From contig OX465584.1 in the NCBI GenBank assembly GCA_950022655.1, positions 1,931,694 to 1,995,693 on the forward strand: 64,000 bases of DNA, read 5' to 3'. Numbering within the stretch: position 1 is the stretch's first letter; the number at the start of each line of letters is the position of its first letter. This document shows, one piece after another, positions 16,601 to 31,420 of the stretch. Source of the DNA: Alentia gelatinosa. Taxonomy: Eukaryota; Annelida; Polychaeta; Phyllodocida; Polynoidae. The position numbers and the translations under genes are program-made. The notes below the pieces were generated by a model, which had not been told where the DNA came from, ran no database searches, and worked only from the letters and a program-made list of their open reading frames with translations.

Positions 16601-19600
16601 AAACTGTTTATTTTTCAGTCGGTCATTTAAGATCAACGAAATAGGGCTTTTAACGTGGCATATTCACGTAAGCTACAAAATCTATGTTCTTGAAGTTGAA
16701 ACTTCAAAAACCGTCGTAACATGTATCTGAAGGTCTCATTTACTCAACGGATTCAATTACGTCACTTCAACTCCATTATAGTGTTGTACATGAAAGAAAT
16801 TCCTATCGCTATAGAATCTGATTCCTTGAAGTTTCGAATCAGAGAATTGACACGACATATAGCTCAGTAACTTATTCACCCATTATTTGATTTCATTGAT
16901 CTAACACCAAAACTGTTCATTCTACCGCAGTTATATTTCAAATAGATGAAAAAGGGCTTTTAATGTAGCATATTCACATTGGCTGTAAAATCTGTCACCT
17001 TGAAGTCAAAACTTCGAAAATCGTCACAACATGTATCTGAGCGTTTCATTTTCTTGATCGATTTGATTCCGGCACTCTACTCCAATTTTGCGCATTATTC
17101 TGTTGTACATGTAAGAAATTCCTATCGCTGTAGAATCTGTTTCCTTGAGGTAAGGAATTAACAAATTGTGATGTACTAATGGTTAATCTGATTTCATTAA
17201 TCTAGCATCAAAATTATTCATTCTACAGCCTTTTTTTCTGAAATCGACGAAATATGACTTTTAATGAAGCATTTTCATGTTGCATGCAGAATCTGTCACT
17301 TTAACATTACGAAGTTCAAAACCATCACAACATGTATCTGAGTGTCTCATTTACTTGATTGCTTCAATTCCAGCACTCTAACTCTAATATTGTGCATTAT
17401 TCTGTTGTACATGTAAGAAATTCATATCGCTGTAGAATCTCTTTCCTAAAATTGATAACGACACGTAGCCGAATATATTTACTACCGTTTGATTTGATTT
17501 CATCGTATTAGCATCAAAACTGTTCATTCTACAGTCGGGTTATTAAATATCAACGAAATAGGGCTTTTCACATTGGCTACAAAATCTATGTTCTTGAAGT
17601 TGAAACTTCAAAAACCGTCGTAACATGTATCTGAAGGTCTCATTTACTCAATGGATTCAATTACGTCACTTCAACTCTATCATACGCATTTTAGTGTTGT
17701 ACATGAAAGAAATTCCTATCGCTGTAGAATCTGATTCCTTGAAGCTTCGAATCAGAGAATTGCCACGACAGTTACTGAGGTAATACTACCCATTATTTGA
17801 TTTCATTGATCTAACACCAAAACTGTTCAATCTACGGCAATTATATTTCAAATAGATGAAATAGATTTCATCGTATTAGCATCAAAACTGTTCATTCTAC
17901 AGTCGGGTTATTAAATATCAACGAAATAGGGCTTTTCACATTGGCTACAAAATCTATGTTCTTGAAGTTGAAACTTCAAAAACCGTCGTAACATGTATCT
18001 GAAGGTCTCATTTACTCAATGGATTCAATTACGTCACTTCAACTCTATCATACGCATTTTAGTGTTGTACATGAAAGAAATTCCTATCGCTGTAGAATCT
18101 GATTCCTTGAAGCTTCGAATCAGAGAATTGCCACGACAGTTACTGAGGTAATACTACCCATTATTTGATTTCATTGATCTAACACCAAAACTGTTCAATC
18201 TACGGCAATTATATTTCAAATAGATGAAAAAGGGCTTTTAATGTAGCATATTCACGTTGGCTGTAAAATCTGTCACCTTGAAGTCAAAACTTCAAAAATC
18301 GTCACAACATGTATCTGAGCGTCTCATTTTCCTGATCGATTTGATTCCGGCACTCTACTCCAATATTGCGCATTATTCTGTTGTACGTGTAAGAAATTCC
18401 TATCGCTGTAGAATCTGTTTCCTTGAGGCAAGGAATTAACAAATTATGATGACATGTAGCTCAGTGTATGAACTACTGGTTAATCTGATTTCATTAATCT
18501 AGCATCAAAATTATTCATTCTACAGCCTTTTTTCTGAAATCGACGAAATATGACTTTTAATGTAGCATTTTCATGTTGCATGCAGAATCTGTCACTTTAA
18601 CATTACGAAGTTCAAAACCATCACAACATGTATCTGAGTGTCTCATTTACTTGATTGCTTCATTTCCAGCACTCTAACTATAATATTGTGCATTATTTAG
18701 CTGTACATGTAAGAAATTCCTATCGCTGTAGAATCTCTTTCCTAAAATTGATAACGACACGTAGCCGAATATATTTACTACCGTTTGATTTGATTTCATC
18801 GTATTAGCATCAAAACTGTTCATTCTACAGTCGGGTTATTAAATATCAACGAAATAGGGCTTTTAACGTAGCATAGTCACGTTGGCTACAAAATCTATGT
18901 TCTTGAAGTTGAAACTTCAAAAACCGTCGTAACATGTATCTGAAGGTCTCATTTACTCAATGGATTCAATTACGTCACTTCAACTCCATCATACGCATTA
19001 TAGTGTTGTACATGAAAGAAATTCCTATCGCTGTAGAATCTGATTCCTTGAAGTTTCGAATCAGAGAATTGACACGACATATAGCTCAGTAATTTATTCA
19101 CTTTGTAACTACCCATTATTTGATTTCATTGATCTAACACCAAAACTGTTCATTCTACCGCAGTTATATTTCAAATAGATGAAAAAGGGCTTTTAATGTA
19201 GCATATTCACGTTGGCTGTAAAATCTGTCACCTTGAAGTCAAAACTTCAAAAATCGTCACAACATGTATCTGAGCGTCTCATTTTCCTGATCGATTTGAT
19301 TCCGGCACTCTACTCCAATTTTGCGCATTATTCTGTTGTACATGTAAGAAATTCCTATCGCTGTAGAATCTGTTTCCTTGAGGTAAGGAATTAACAAATT
19401 GTGATGACATGTAGCTCAGTGTATGAACTACTGGTTAATCTGATTTCATTAATCTAGCATCAAAATTATTCATTCTAGAGCCTTTTTTCTGAAATCGACG
19501 AAATATGACTTTTAATGTAGCATTTTCATGTTGCATGCAGAATCTGTCACTTTAACATTACGAAGTTCAAAACCATCACAACATGTATCTGAGTGTCTCA

Positions 19601-20510
19601 TTTACTTGATTGCTTTAATGTAGCATATTCACGTTGGCTGTAAAATCTGTCACCTTGAAGATAAAATTTCAAAAATTGTCACAACATGTATCTGAGTGTC
19701 CTATTTACCTAATGGTTTCGATTCTGGCACTCTACTCTAATTTTGCGCATTATTCTGTTGTAGAATCTGTTTCCTTGAGGTAAGGAATTAACAAATTGTG
19801 ATGACATGTAGCTCAGTGTATGAACTACTGGTTAATCTGATTTCATTATCCTAGCATCAAAATTATTCATTCTACAGCCTTTTTTCTGAAATCGACGAAA
19901 TATGACTTTTAATGTAGCATCTGTCACTCTAACATTACGAAGTTCAAAACCATCACAACATGTATCTGAGTGTCTCATTTACTTGATTGCTTCGATTCCG
20001 GCACTCTAACTCTAATATTGTGCATTATTCTGTTGTACATGTAAGAAATTCCTATCGCTGTAGAATCTGTTTCCTAAAAATGATAGCGACACGTAGCCAA
20101 ATATATTTACTACCGTTTGATATGATTTCATCCTTTTAGCATCAAAACTGTTTATTTTTCAGTCGGTCATTTAAGATCAACGAAATAGGGCTTTTTCACG
20201 TAAGCTACAAAATCTATGTTCTTGAAGTTGAAACTTCAAAAACCGTCGTAACATGTATCTGAAGGTCTCATTTACTCAACGGATTCAATTACGTCACTTC
20301 AACTCCATTATAGTGTTGTACATGAAAGAAATTCCTATCGCTATAGAATCTGATTCCTTGAAGTTTCGAATCAGAGAATTGACACGACATATAGCTCAGT
20401 AACTTATTCACCCATTATTTGATTTCATTGATCTAACACCAAAACTGTTCATTCTACCGCAGTTATATTTCAAATAGATGAAAAAGGGCTTTTAATGTAG
20501 CATATTCACA
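10639..20510. repeat. 9.87-kb super-unit, copy 2
   Basis: Units of 3,164, 3,176 and 3,532 bp (starts 10639, 13803, 16979) reproduce copy 1 in order, including the 368-bp duplication and the 13-bp indel. Visible differences from copy 1 are few, for example T versus C in 'taattta/taactta' near 2516 and 12388, and one base at the 368-bp junction (7980s versus 17850s). The total of 9,872 bp compares with 9,871 bp for copy 1. Confidence 0.85.
17496..18231. repeat. 368-bp tandem duplication within an HOR unit (second)
   Basis: The same duplication and join as at 7624-8359, with restarts at 17496 and 17864. One base near the join differs (ttcaaatagatg here, ttcaaaaagatg in the first). The shared breakpoint means both descend from one event and were then spread with the larger 9.87-kb unit. 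Confidence 0.9.
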
Positions 20511-23500
20511 TTGGCTGTAAAATCTGTCACCTTGAAGTCAAAACTTCAAAAATCGTCACAACATGTATCTGAGCGTTTCATTTTCTTGATCGATTTGATT
20601 CCGGCACTCTACTCCAATTTTGCGCATTATTCTGTTGTACATGTAAGAAATTCCTATCGCTGTAGAATCTGTTTCCTTGAGGTAAGGAATTAACAAATTG
20701 TGATGTACTAATGGTTAATCTGATTTCATTAATCTAGCATCAAAATTATTCATTCTACAGCCTTTTTTTCTGAAATCGACGAAATATGACTTTTAATGAA
20801 GCATTTTCATGTTGCATGCAGAATCTGTCACTTTAACATTACGAAGTTCAAAACCATCACAACATGTATCTGAGTGTCTCATTTACTTGATTGCTTCAAT
20901 TCCAGCACTCTAACTCTAATATTGTGCATTATTCTGTTGTACATGTAAGAAATTCCTATCGCTGTAGAATCTCTTTCCTAAAATTGATAACGACACGTAG
21001 CCGAATATATTTACTACCGTTTGATTTGATTTCATCGTATTAGCATCAAAACTGTTCATTCTACAGTCGGGTTATTAAATATCAACGAAATAGGGCTTTT
21101 CACATTGGCTACAAAATCTATGTTCTTGAAGTTGAAACTTCAAAAACCGTCGTAACATGTATCTGAAGGTCTCATTTACTCAATGGATTCAATTACGTCA
21201 CTTCAACTCTATCATACGCATTTTAGTGTTGTACATGAAAGAAATTCCTATCGCTGTAGAATCTGATTCCTTGAAGCTTCGAATCAGAGAATTGCCACGA
21301 CAGTTACTGAGGTAATACTACCCATTATTTGATTTCATTGATCTAACACCAAAACTGTTCAATCTACGGCAATTATATTTCAAATAGATGAAAAAGGGCT
21401 TTTAATGTAGCATATTCACGTTGGCTGTAAAATCTGTCACCTTGAAGTCAAAACTTCAAAAATCGTCACAACATGTATCTGAGCGTCTCATTTTCCTGAT
21501 CGATTTGATTCCGGCACTCTACTCCAATATTGCGCATTATTCTGTTGTACGTGTAAGAAATTCCTATCGCTGTAGAATCTGTTTCCTTGAGGCAAGGAAT
21601 TAACAAATTATGATGACATGTAGCTCAGTGTATGAACTACTGGTTAATCTGATTTCATTAATCTAGCATCAAAATTATTCATTCTACAGCCTTTTTTCTG
21701 AAATCGACGAAATATGACTTTTAATGTAGCATTTTCATGTTGCATGCAGAATCTGTCACTTTAACATTACGAAGTTCAAAACCATCACAACATGTATCTG
21801 AGTGTCTCATTTACTTGATTGCTTCATTTCCAGCACTCTAACTATAATATTGTGCATTATTTAGCTGTACATGTAAGAAATTCCTATCGCTGTAGAATCT
21901 CTTTCCTAAAATTGATAACGACACGTAGCCGAATATATTTACTACCGTTTGATTTGATTTCATCGTATTAGCATCAAAACTGTTCATTCTACAGTCGGGT
22001 TATTAAATATCAACGAAATAGGGCTTTTAACGTAGCATAGTCACGTTGGCTACAAAATCTATGTTCTTGAAGTTGAAACTTCAAAAACCGTCGTAACATG
22101 TATCTGAAGGTCTCATTTACTCAATGGATTCAATTACGTCACTTCAACTCCATCATACGCATTATAGTGTTGTACATGAAAGAAATTCCTATCGCTGTAG
22201 AATCTGATTCCTTGAAGTTTCGAATCAGAGAATTGACACGACATATAGCTCAGTAACTTATTCACTTTGTAACTACCCATTATTTGATTTCATTGATCTA
22301 ACACCAAAACTGTTCATTCTACCGCAGTTATATTTCAAATAGATGAAAAAGGGCTTTTAATGTAGCATATTCACGTTGGCTGTAAAATCTGTCACCTTGA
22401 AGTCAAAACTTCAAAAATCGTCACAACATGTATCTGAGCGTCTCATTTTCCTGATCGATTTGATTCCGGCACTCTACTCCAATTTTGCGCATTATTCTGT
22501 TGTACATGTAAGAAATTCCTATCGCTGTAGAATCTGTTTCCTTGAGGTAAGGAATTAACAAATTGTGATGACATGTAGCTCAGTGTATGAACTACTGGTT
22601 AATCTGATTTCATTAATCTAGCATCAAAATTATTCATTCTAGAGCCTTTTTTCTGAAATCGACGAAATATGACTTTTAATGTAGCATTTTCATGTTGCAT
22701 GCAGAATCTGTCACTTTAACATTACGAAGTTCAAAACCATCACAACATGTATCTGAGTGTCTCATTTACTTGATTGCTTTAATGTAGCATATTCACGTTG
22801 GCTGTAAAATCTGTCACCTTGAAGATAAAATTTCAAAAATTGTCACAACATGTATCTGAGTGTCCTATTTACCTAATGGTTTCGATTCTGGCACTCTACT
22901 CTAATTTTGCGCATTATTCTGTTGTAGAATCTGTTTCCTTGAGGTAAGGAATTAACAAATTGTGATGACATGTAGCTCAGTGTATGAACTACTGGTTAAT
23001 CTGATTTCATTATCCTAGCATCAAAATTATTCATTCTACAGCCTTTTTTCTGAAATCGACGAAATATGACTTTTAATGTAGCATCTGTCACTCTAACATT
23101 ACGAAGTTCAAAACCATCACAACATGTATCTGAGTGTCTCATTTACTTGATTGCTTCGATTCCGGCACTCTAACTCTAATATTGTGCATTATTCTGTTGT
23201 ACATGTAAGAAATTCCTATCGCTGTAGAATCTGTTTCCTAAAAATGATAGCGACACGTAGCCAAATATATTTACTACCGTTTGATATGATTTCATCCTTT
23301 TAGCATCAAAACTGTTTATTTTTCAGTCGGTCATTTAAGATCAACGAAATAGGGCTTTTAACGTGGCATATTCACGTAAGCTACAAAATCTATGTTCTTG
23401 AAGTTGAAACTTCAAAAACCGTCGTAACATGTATCTGAAGGTCTCATTTACTCAACGGATTCAATTACGTCACTTCAACTCCATTATAGTGTTGTACATG

Positions 23501-26500
23501 AAAGAAATTCCTATCGCTATAGAATCTGATTCCTTGAAGTTTCGAATCAGAGAATTGACACGACATATAGCTCAGTAACTTATTCACCCATTATTTGATT
23601 TCATTGATCTAACACCAAAACTGTTCATTCTACCGCAGTTATATTTCAAATAGATGAAAAAGGGCTTTTAATGTAGCATATTCACATTGGCTGTAAAATC
23701 TGTCACCTTGAAGTCAAAACTTCGAAAATCGTCACAACATGTATCTGAGCGTTTCATTTTCTTGATCGATTTGATTCCGGCACTCTACTCCAATTTTGCG
23801 CATTATTCTGTTGTACATGTAAGAAATTCCTATCGCTGTAGAATCTGTTTCCTTGAGGTAAGGAATTAACAAATTGTGATGTACTAATGGTTAATCTGAT
23901 TTCATTAATCTAGCATCAAAATTATTCATTCTACAGCCTTTTTTTCTGAAATCGACGAAATATGACTTTTAATGAAGCATTTTCATGTTGCATGCAGAAT
24001 CTGTCACTTTAACATTACGAAGTTCAAAACCATCACAACATGTATCTGAGTGTCTCATTTACTTGATTGCTTCAATTCCAGCACTCTAACTCTAATATTG
24101 TGCATTATTCTGTTGTACATGTAAGAAATTCCTATCGCTGTAGAATCTCTTTCCTAAAATTGATAACGACACGTAGCCGAATATATTTACTACCGTTTGA
24201 TTTGATTTCATCGTATTAGCATCAAAACTGTTCATTCTACAGTCGGGTTATTAAATATCAACGAAATAGGGCTTTTCACATTGGCTACAAAATCTATGTT
24301 CTTGAAGTTGAAACTTCAAAAACCGTCGTAACATGTATCTGAAGGTCTCATTTACTCAATGGATTCAATTACGTCACTTCAACTCTATCATACGCATTTT
24401 AGTGTTGTACATGAAAGAAATTCCTATCGCTGTAGAATCTGATTCCTTGAAGCTTCGAATCAGAGAATTGCCACGACAGTTACTGAGGTAATACTACCCA
24501 TTATTTGATTTCATTGATCTAACACCAAAACTGTTCAATCTACGGCAATTATATTTCAAATAGATGAAAAAGGGCTTTTAATGTAGCATATTCACGTTGG
24601 CTGTAAAATCTGTCACCTTGAAGTCAAAACTTCAAAAATCGTCACAACATGTATCTGAGCGTCTCATTTTCCTGATCGATTTGATTCCGGCACTCTACTC
24701 CAATATTGCGCATTATTCTGTTGTACGTGTAAGAAATTCCTATCGCTGTAGAATCTGTTTCCTTGAGGCAAGGAATTAACAAATTATGATGACATGTAGC
24801 TCAGTGTATGAACTACTGGTTAATCTGATTTCATTAATCTAGCATCAAAATTATTCATTCTACAGCCTTTTTTCTGAAATCGACGAAATATGACTTTTAA
24901 TGTAGCATTTTCATGTTGCATGCAGAATCTGTCACTTTAACATTACGAAGTTCAAAACCATCACAACATGTATCTGAGTGTCTCATTTACTTGATTGCTT
25001 CATTTCCAGCACTCTAACTATAATATTGTGCATTATTTAGCTGTACATGTAAGAAATTCCTATCGCTGTAGAATCTCTTTCCTAAAATTGATAACGACAC
25101 GTAGCCGAATATATTTACTACCGTTTGATTTGATTTCATCGTATTAGCATCAAAACTGTTCATTCTACAGTCGGGTTATTAAATATCAACGAAATAGGGC
25201 TTTTAACGTAGCATAGTCACGTTGGCTACAAAATCTATGTTCTTGAAGTTGAAACTTCAAAAACCGTCGTAACATGTATCTGAAGGTCTCATTTACTCAA
25301 TGGATTCAATTACGTCACTTCAACTCCATCATACGCATTATAGTGTTGTACATGAAAGAAATTCCTATCGCTGTAGAATCTGATTCCTTGAAGTTTCGAA
25401 TCAGAGAATTGACACGACATATAGCTCAGTAACTTATTCACTTTGTAACTACCCATTATTTGATTTCATTGATCTAACACCAAAACTGTTCATTCTACCG
25501 CAGTTATATTTCAAATAGATGAAAAAGGGCTTTTAATGTAGCATATTCACGTTGGCTGTAAAATCTGTCACCTTGAAGTCAAAACTTCAAAAATCGTCAC
25601 AACATGTATCTGAGCGTCTCATTTTCCTGATCGATTTGATTCCGGCACTCTACTCCAATTTTGCGCATTATTCTGTTGTACATGTAAGAAATTCCTATCG
25701 CTGTAGAATCTGTTTCCTTGAGGTAAGGAATTAACAAATTGTGATGACATGTAGCTCAGTGTATGAACTACTGGTTAATCTGATTTCATTAATCTAGCAT
25801 CAAAATTATTCATTCTAGAGCCTTTTTTCTGAAATCGACGAAATATGACTTTTAATGTAGCATTTTCATGTTGCATGCAGAATCTGTCACTTTAACATTA
25901 CGAAGTTCAAAACCATCACAACATGTATCTGAGTGTCTCATTTACTTGATTGCTTTAATGTAGCATATTCACGTTGGCTGTAAAATCTGTCACCTTGAAG
26001 ATAAAATTTCAAAAATTGTCACAACATGTATCTGAGTGTCCTATTTACCTAATGGTTTCGATTCTGGCACTCTACTCTAATTTTGCGCATTATTCTGTTG
26101 TAGAATCTGTTTCCTTGAGGTAAGGAATTAACAAATTGTGATGACATGTAGCTCAGTGTATGAACTACTGGTTAATCTGATTTCATTATCCTAGCATCAA
26201 AATTATTCATTCTACAGCCTTTTTTCTGAAATCGACGAAATATGACTTTTAATGTAGCATCTGTCACTCTAACATTACGAAGTTCAAAACCATCACAACA
26301 TGTATCTGAGTGTCTCATTTACTTGATTGCTTCGATTCCGGCACTCTAACTCTAATATTGTGCATTATTCTGTTGTACATGTAAGAAATTCCTATCGCTG
26401 TAGAATCTGTTTCCTAAAAATGATAGCGACACGTAGCCAAATATATTTACTACCGTTTGATATGATTTCATCCTTTTAGCATCAAAACTGTTTATTTTTC

Positions 26501-29500
26501 AGTCGGTCATTTAAGATCAACGAAATAGGGCTTTTAACGTGGCATATTCACGTAAGCTACAAAATCTATGTTCTTGAAGTTGAAACTTCAAAAACCGTCG
26601 TAACATGTATCTGAAGGTCTCATTTACTCAACGGATTCAATTACGTCACTTCAACTCCATTATAGTGTTGTACATGAAAGAAATTCCTATCGCTATAGAA
26701 TCTGATTCCTTGAAGTTTCGAATCAGAGAATTGACACGACATATAGCTCAGTAACTTATTCACCCATTATTTGATTTCATTGATCTAACACCAAAACTGT
26801 TCATTCTACCGCAGTTATATTTCAAATAGATGAAAAAGGGCTTTTAATGTAGCATATTCACATTGGCTGTAAAATCTGTCACCTTGAAGTCAAAACTTCG
26901 AAAATCGTCACAACATGTATCTGAGCGTTTCATTTTCTTGATCGATTTGATTCCGGCACTCTACTCCAATTTTGCGCATTATTCTGTTGTACATGTAAGA
27001 AATTCCTATCGCTGTAGAATCTGTTTCCTTGAGGTAAGGAATTAACAAATTGTGATGTACTAATGGTTAATCTGATTTCATTAATCTAGCATCAAAATTA
27101 TTCATTCTACAGCCTTTTTTTCTGAAATCGACGAAATATGACTTTTAATGAAGCATTTTCATGTTGCATGCAGAATCTGTCACTTTAACATTACGAAGTT
27201 CAAAACCATCACAACATGTATCTGAGTGTCTCATTTACTTGATTGCTTCAATTCCAGCACTCTAACTCTAATATTGTGCATTATTCTGTTGTACATGTAA
27301 GAAATTCATATCGCTGTAGAATCTCTTTCCTAAAATTGATAACGACACGTAGCCGAATATATTTACTACCGTTTGATTTGATTTCATCGTATTAGCATCA
27401 AAACTGTTCATTCTACAGTCGGGTTATTAAATATCAACGAAATAGGGCTTTTCACATTGGCTACAAAATCTATGTTCTTGAAGTTGAAACTTCAAAAACC
27501 GTCGTAACATGTATCTGAAGGTCTCATTTACTCAATGGATTCAATTACGTCACTTCAACTCTATCATACGCATTTTAGTGTTGTACATGAAAGAAATTCC
27601 TATCGCTGTAGAATCTGATTCCTTGAAGCTTCGAATCAGAGAATTGCCACGACAGTTACTGAGGTAATACTACCCATTATTTGATTTCATTGATCTAACA
27701 CCAAAACTGTTCAATCTACGGCAATTATATTTCAAATAGATGAAAAAGGGCTTTTAATGTAGCATATTCACGTTGGCTGTAAAATCTGTCACCTTGAAGT
27801 CAAAACTTCAAAAATCGTCACAACATGTATCTGAGCGTCTCATTTTCCTGATCGATTTGATTCCGGCACTCTACTCCAATATTGCGCATTATTCTGTTGT
27901 ACGTGTAAGAAATTCCTATCGCTGTAGAATCTGTTTCCTTGAGGCAAGGAATTAACAAATTATGATGACATGTAGCTCAGTGTATGAACTACTGGTTAAT
28001 CTGATTTCATTAATCTAGCATCAAAATTATTCATTCTACAGCCTTTTTTCTGAAATCGACGAAATATGACTTTTAATGTAGCATTTTCATGTTGCATGCA
28101 GAATCTGTCACTTTAACATTACGAAGTTCAAAACCATCACAACATGTATCTGAGTGTCTCATTTACTTGATTGCTTCATTTCCAGCACTCTAACTATAAT
28201 ATTGTGCATTATTTAGCTGTACATGTAAGAAATTCCTATCGCTGTAGAATCTCTTTCCTAAAATTGATAACGACACGTAGCCGAATATATTTACTACCGT
28301 TTGATTTGATTTCATCGTATTAGCATCAAAACTGTTCATTCTACAGTCGGGTTATTAAATATCAACGAAATAGGGCTTTTAACGTAGCATAGTCACGTTG
28401 GCTACAAAATCTATGTTCTTGAAGTTGAAACTTCAAAAACCGTCGTAACATGTATCTGAAGGTCTCATTTACTCAATGGATTCAATTACGTCACTTCAAC
28501 TCCATCATACGCATTATAGTGTTGTACATGAAAGAAATTCCTATCGCTGTAGAATCTGATTCCTTGAAGTTTCGAATCAGAGAATTGACACGACATATAG
28601 CTCAGTAACTTATTCACTTTGTAACTACCCATTATTTGATTTCATTGATCTAACACCAAAACTGTTCATTCTACCGCAGTTATATTTCAAATAGATGAAA
28701 AAGGGCTTTTAATGTAGCATATTCACGTTGGCTGTAAAATCTGTCACCTTGAAGTCAAAACTTCAAAAATCGTCACAACATGTATCTGAGCGTCTCATTT
28801 TCCTGATCGATTTGATTCCGGCACTCTACTCCAATTTTGCGCATTATTCTGTTGTACATGTAAGAAATTCCTATCGCTGTAGAATCTGTTTCCTTGAGGT
28901 AAGGAATTAACAAATTGTGATGACATGTAGCTCAGTGTATGAACTACTGGTTAATCTGATTTCATTAATCTAGCATCAAAATTATTCATTCTAGAGCCTT
29001 TTTTCTGAAATCGACGAAATATGACTTTTAATGTAGCATTTTCATGTTGCATGCAGAATCTGTCACTTTAACATTACGAAGTTCAAAACCATCACAACAT
29101 GTATCTGAGTGTCTCATTTACTTGATTGCTTTAATGTAGCATATTCACGTTGGCTGTAAAATCTGTCACCTTGAAGATAAAATTTCAAAAATTGTCACAA
29201 CATGTATCTGAGTGTCCTATTTACCTAATGGTTTCGATTCTGGCACTCTACTCTAATTTTGCGCATTATTCTGTTGTAGAATCTGTTTCCTTGAGGTAAG
29301 GAATTAACAAATTGTGATGACATGTAGCTCAGTGTATGAACTACTGGTTAATCTGATTTCATTATCCTAGCATCAAAATTATTCATTCTACAGCCTTTTT
29401 TCTGAAATCGACGAAATATGACTTTTAATGTAGCATCTGTCACTCTAACATTACGAAGTTCAAAACCATCACAACATGTATCTGAGTGTCTCATTTACTT

Positions 29501-30038
29501 GATTGCTTCGATTCCGGCACTCTAACTCTAATATTGTGCATTATTCTGTTGTACATGTAAGAAATTCCTATCGCTGTAGAATCTGTTTCCTAAAAATGAT
29601 AGCGACACGTAGCCAAATATATTTACTACCGTTTGATATGATTTCATCCTTTTAGCATCAAAACTGTTTATTTTTCAGTCGGTCATTTAAGATCAACGAA
29701 ATAGGGCTTTTAACGTGGCATATTCACGTAAGCTACAAAATCTATGTTCTTGAAGTTGAAACTTCAAAAACCGTCGTAACATGTATCTGAAGGTCTCATT
29801 TACTCAACGGATTCAATTACGTCACTTCAACTCCATTATAGTGTTGTACATGAAAGAAATTCCTATCGCTATAGAATCTGATTCCTTGAAGTTTCGAATC
29901 AGAGAATTGACACGACATATAGCTCAGTAACTTATTCACCCATTATTTGATTTCATTGATCTAACACCAAAACTGTTCATTCTACCGCAGTTATATTTCA
30001 AATAGATGAAAAAGGGCTTTTAATGTAGCATATTCACA
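20511..30038. repeat. Three 3,176-bp HOR units without the 368-bp duplication
   Basis: Starts at 20511, 23687 and 26863 are exactly 3,176 bp apart. All three carry the long form of the 13-bp indel, and none has the 368-bp duplication. Marker combinations are mosaic. The 'ttcatatcgc' variant is present near 27305 and 30481 but absent near 24128, although the 23687 unit shares the CAA-to-CGA marker with the 26863 and 30039 units. This indicates exchange or conversion between units. Confidence 0.85.
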
Positions 30039-31420
30039 TTGGCTGTAAAATCTGTCACCTTGAAGTCAAAACTTCGAAAATCGTCACAACATGTATCTGA
30101 GCGTTTCATTTTCTTGATCGATTTGATTCCGGCACTCTACTCCAATTTTGCGCATTATTCTGTTGTACATGTAAGAAATTCCTATCGCTGTAGAATCTGT
30201 TTCCTTGAGGTAAGGAATTAACAAATTGTGATGTACTAATGGTTAATCTGATTTCATTAATCTAGCATCAAAATTATTCATTCTACAGCCTTTTTTTCTG
30301 AAATCGACGAAATATGACTTTTAATGAAGCATTTTCATGTTGCATGCAGAATCTGTCACTTTAACATTACGAAGTTCAAAACCATCACAACATGTATCTG
30401 AGTGTCTCATTTACTTGATTGCTTCAATTCCAGCACTCTAACTCTAATATTGTGCATTATTCTGTTGTACATGTAAGAAATTCATATCGCTGTAGAATCT
30501 CTTTCCTAAAATTGATAACGACACGTAGCCGAATATATTTACTACCGTTTGATTTGATTTCATCGTATTAGCATCAAAACTGTTCATTCTACAGTCGGGT
30601 TATTAAATATCAACGAAATAGGGCTTTTCACATTGGCTACAAAATCTATGTTCTTGAAGTTGAAACTTCAAAAACCGTCGTAACATGTATCTGAAGGTCT
30701 CATTTACTCAATGGATTCAATTACGTCACTTCAACTCTATCATACGCATTTTAGTGTTGTACATGAAAGAAATTCCTATCGCTGTAGAATCTGATTCCTT
30801 GAAGCTTCGAATCAGAGAATTGCCACGACAGTTACTGAGGTAATACTACCCATTATTTGATTTCATTGATCTAACACCAAAACTGTTCAATCTACGGCAA
30901 TTATATTTCAAATAGATGAAAAAGGGCTTTTAATGTAGCATATTCACGTTGGCTGTAAAATCTGTCACCTTGAAGTCAAAACTTCAAAAATCGTCACAAC
31001 ATGTATCTGAGCGTCTCATTTTCCTGATCGATTTGATTCCGGCACTCTACTCCAATATTGCGCATTATTCTGTTGTACGTGTAAGAAATTCCTATCGCTG
31101 TAGAATCTGTTTCCTTGAGGCAAGGAATTAACAAATTATGATGACATGTAGCTCAGTGTATGAACTACTGGTTAATCTGATTTCATTAATCTAGCATCAA
31201 AATTATTCATTCTACAGCCTTTTTTCTGAAATCGACGAAATATGACTTTTAATGTAGCATTTTCATGTTGCATGCAGAATCTGTCACTTTAACATTACGA
31301 AGTTCAAAACCATCACAACATGTATCTGAGTGTCTCATTTACTTGATTGCTTCATTTCCAGCACTCTAACTATAATATTGTGCATTATTTAGCTGTACAT
31401 GTAAGAAATTCCTATCGCTG

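Larger units (their letters stand above)
1..31420. repeat. Higher-order satellite array, homogenised part
   Basis: AT-rich tandem DNA built from a ~290-330-bp monomer. A recurring anchor (gtaagaaattcctatcgctg) occurs for example near 300, 586, 898, 1202, 1496, 1809, 2130, 2436 and 2764. Monomers fall into types that recur every third copy, giving ~910- and ~955-bp trimers. Three trimers plus an extra, partly truncated monomer make a 3,163-3,176-bp higher-order unit. Equivalent points of successive units lie at 768, 3931, 7107, 10639, 13803, 16979, 20511, 23687, 26863 and 30039. Units differ by only a few substitutions and one 13-bp indel, so the array is recently amplified or homogenised. The recurrent 60-codon open frame opens on TTG and is a by-product of the repeat. 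The array runs off the left edge. A centromeric or heterochromatic location is inference only. Confidence 0.95.

Noticed and set aside
768..31131. Recurrent 60-codon frame in the satellite
   Set aside because: It opens on TTG, not ATG, recurs with the repeat phase and has no flanking gene signals. Its conservation follows from repeat homogenisation.
1..31420. CENP-B box in the satellite
   Set aside because: The closest match (ttcgattccggcac) lacks the required A and CGGG spacing.
1..31420. CRISPR array
   Set aside because: There are no short repeats with unique spacers, and monomers are ~300 bp and contiguous.
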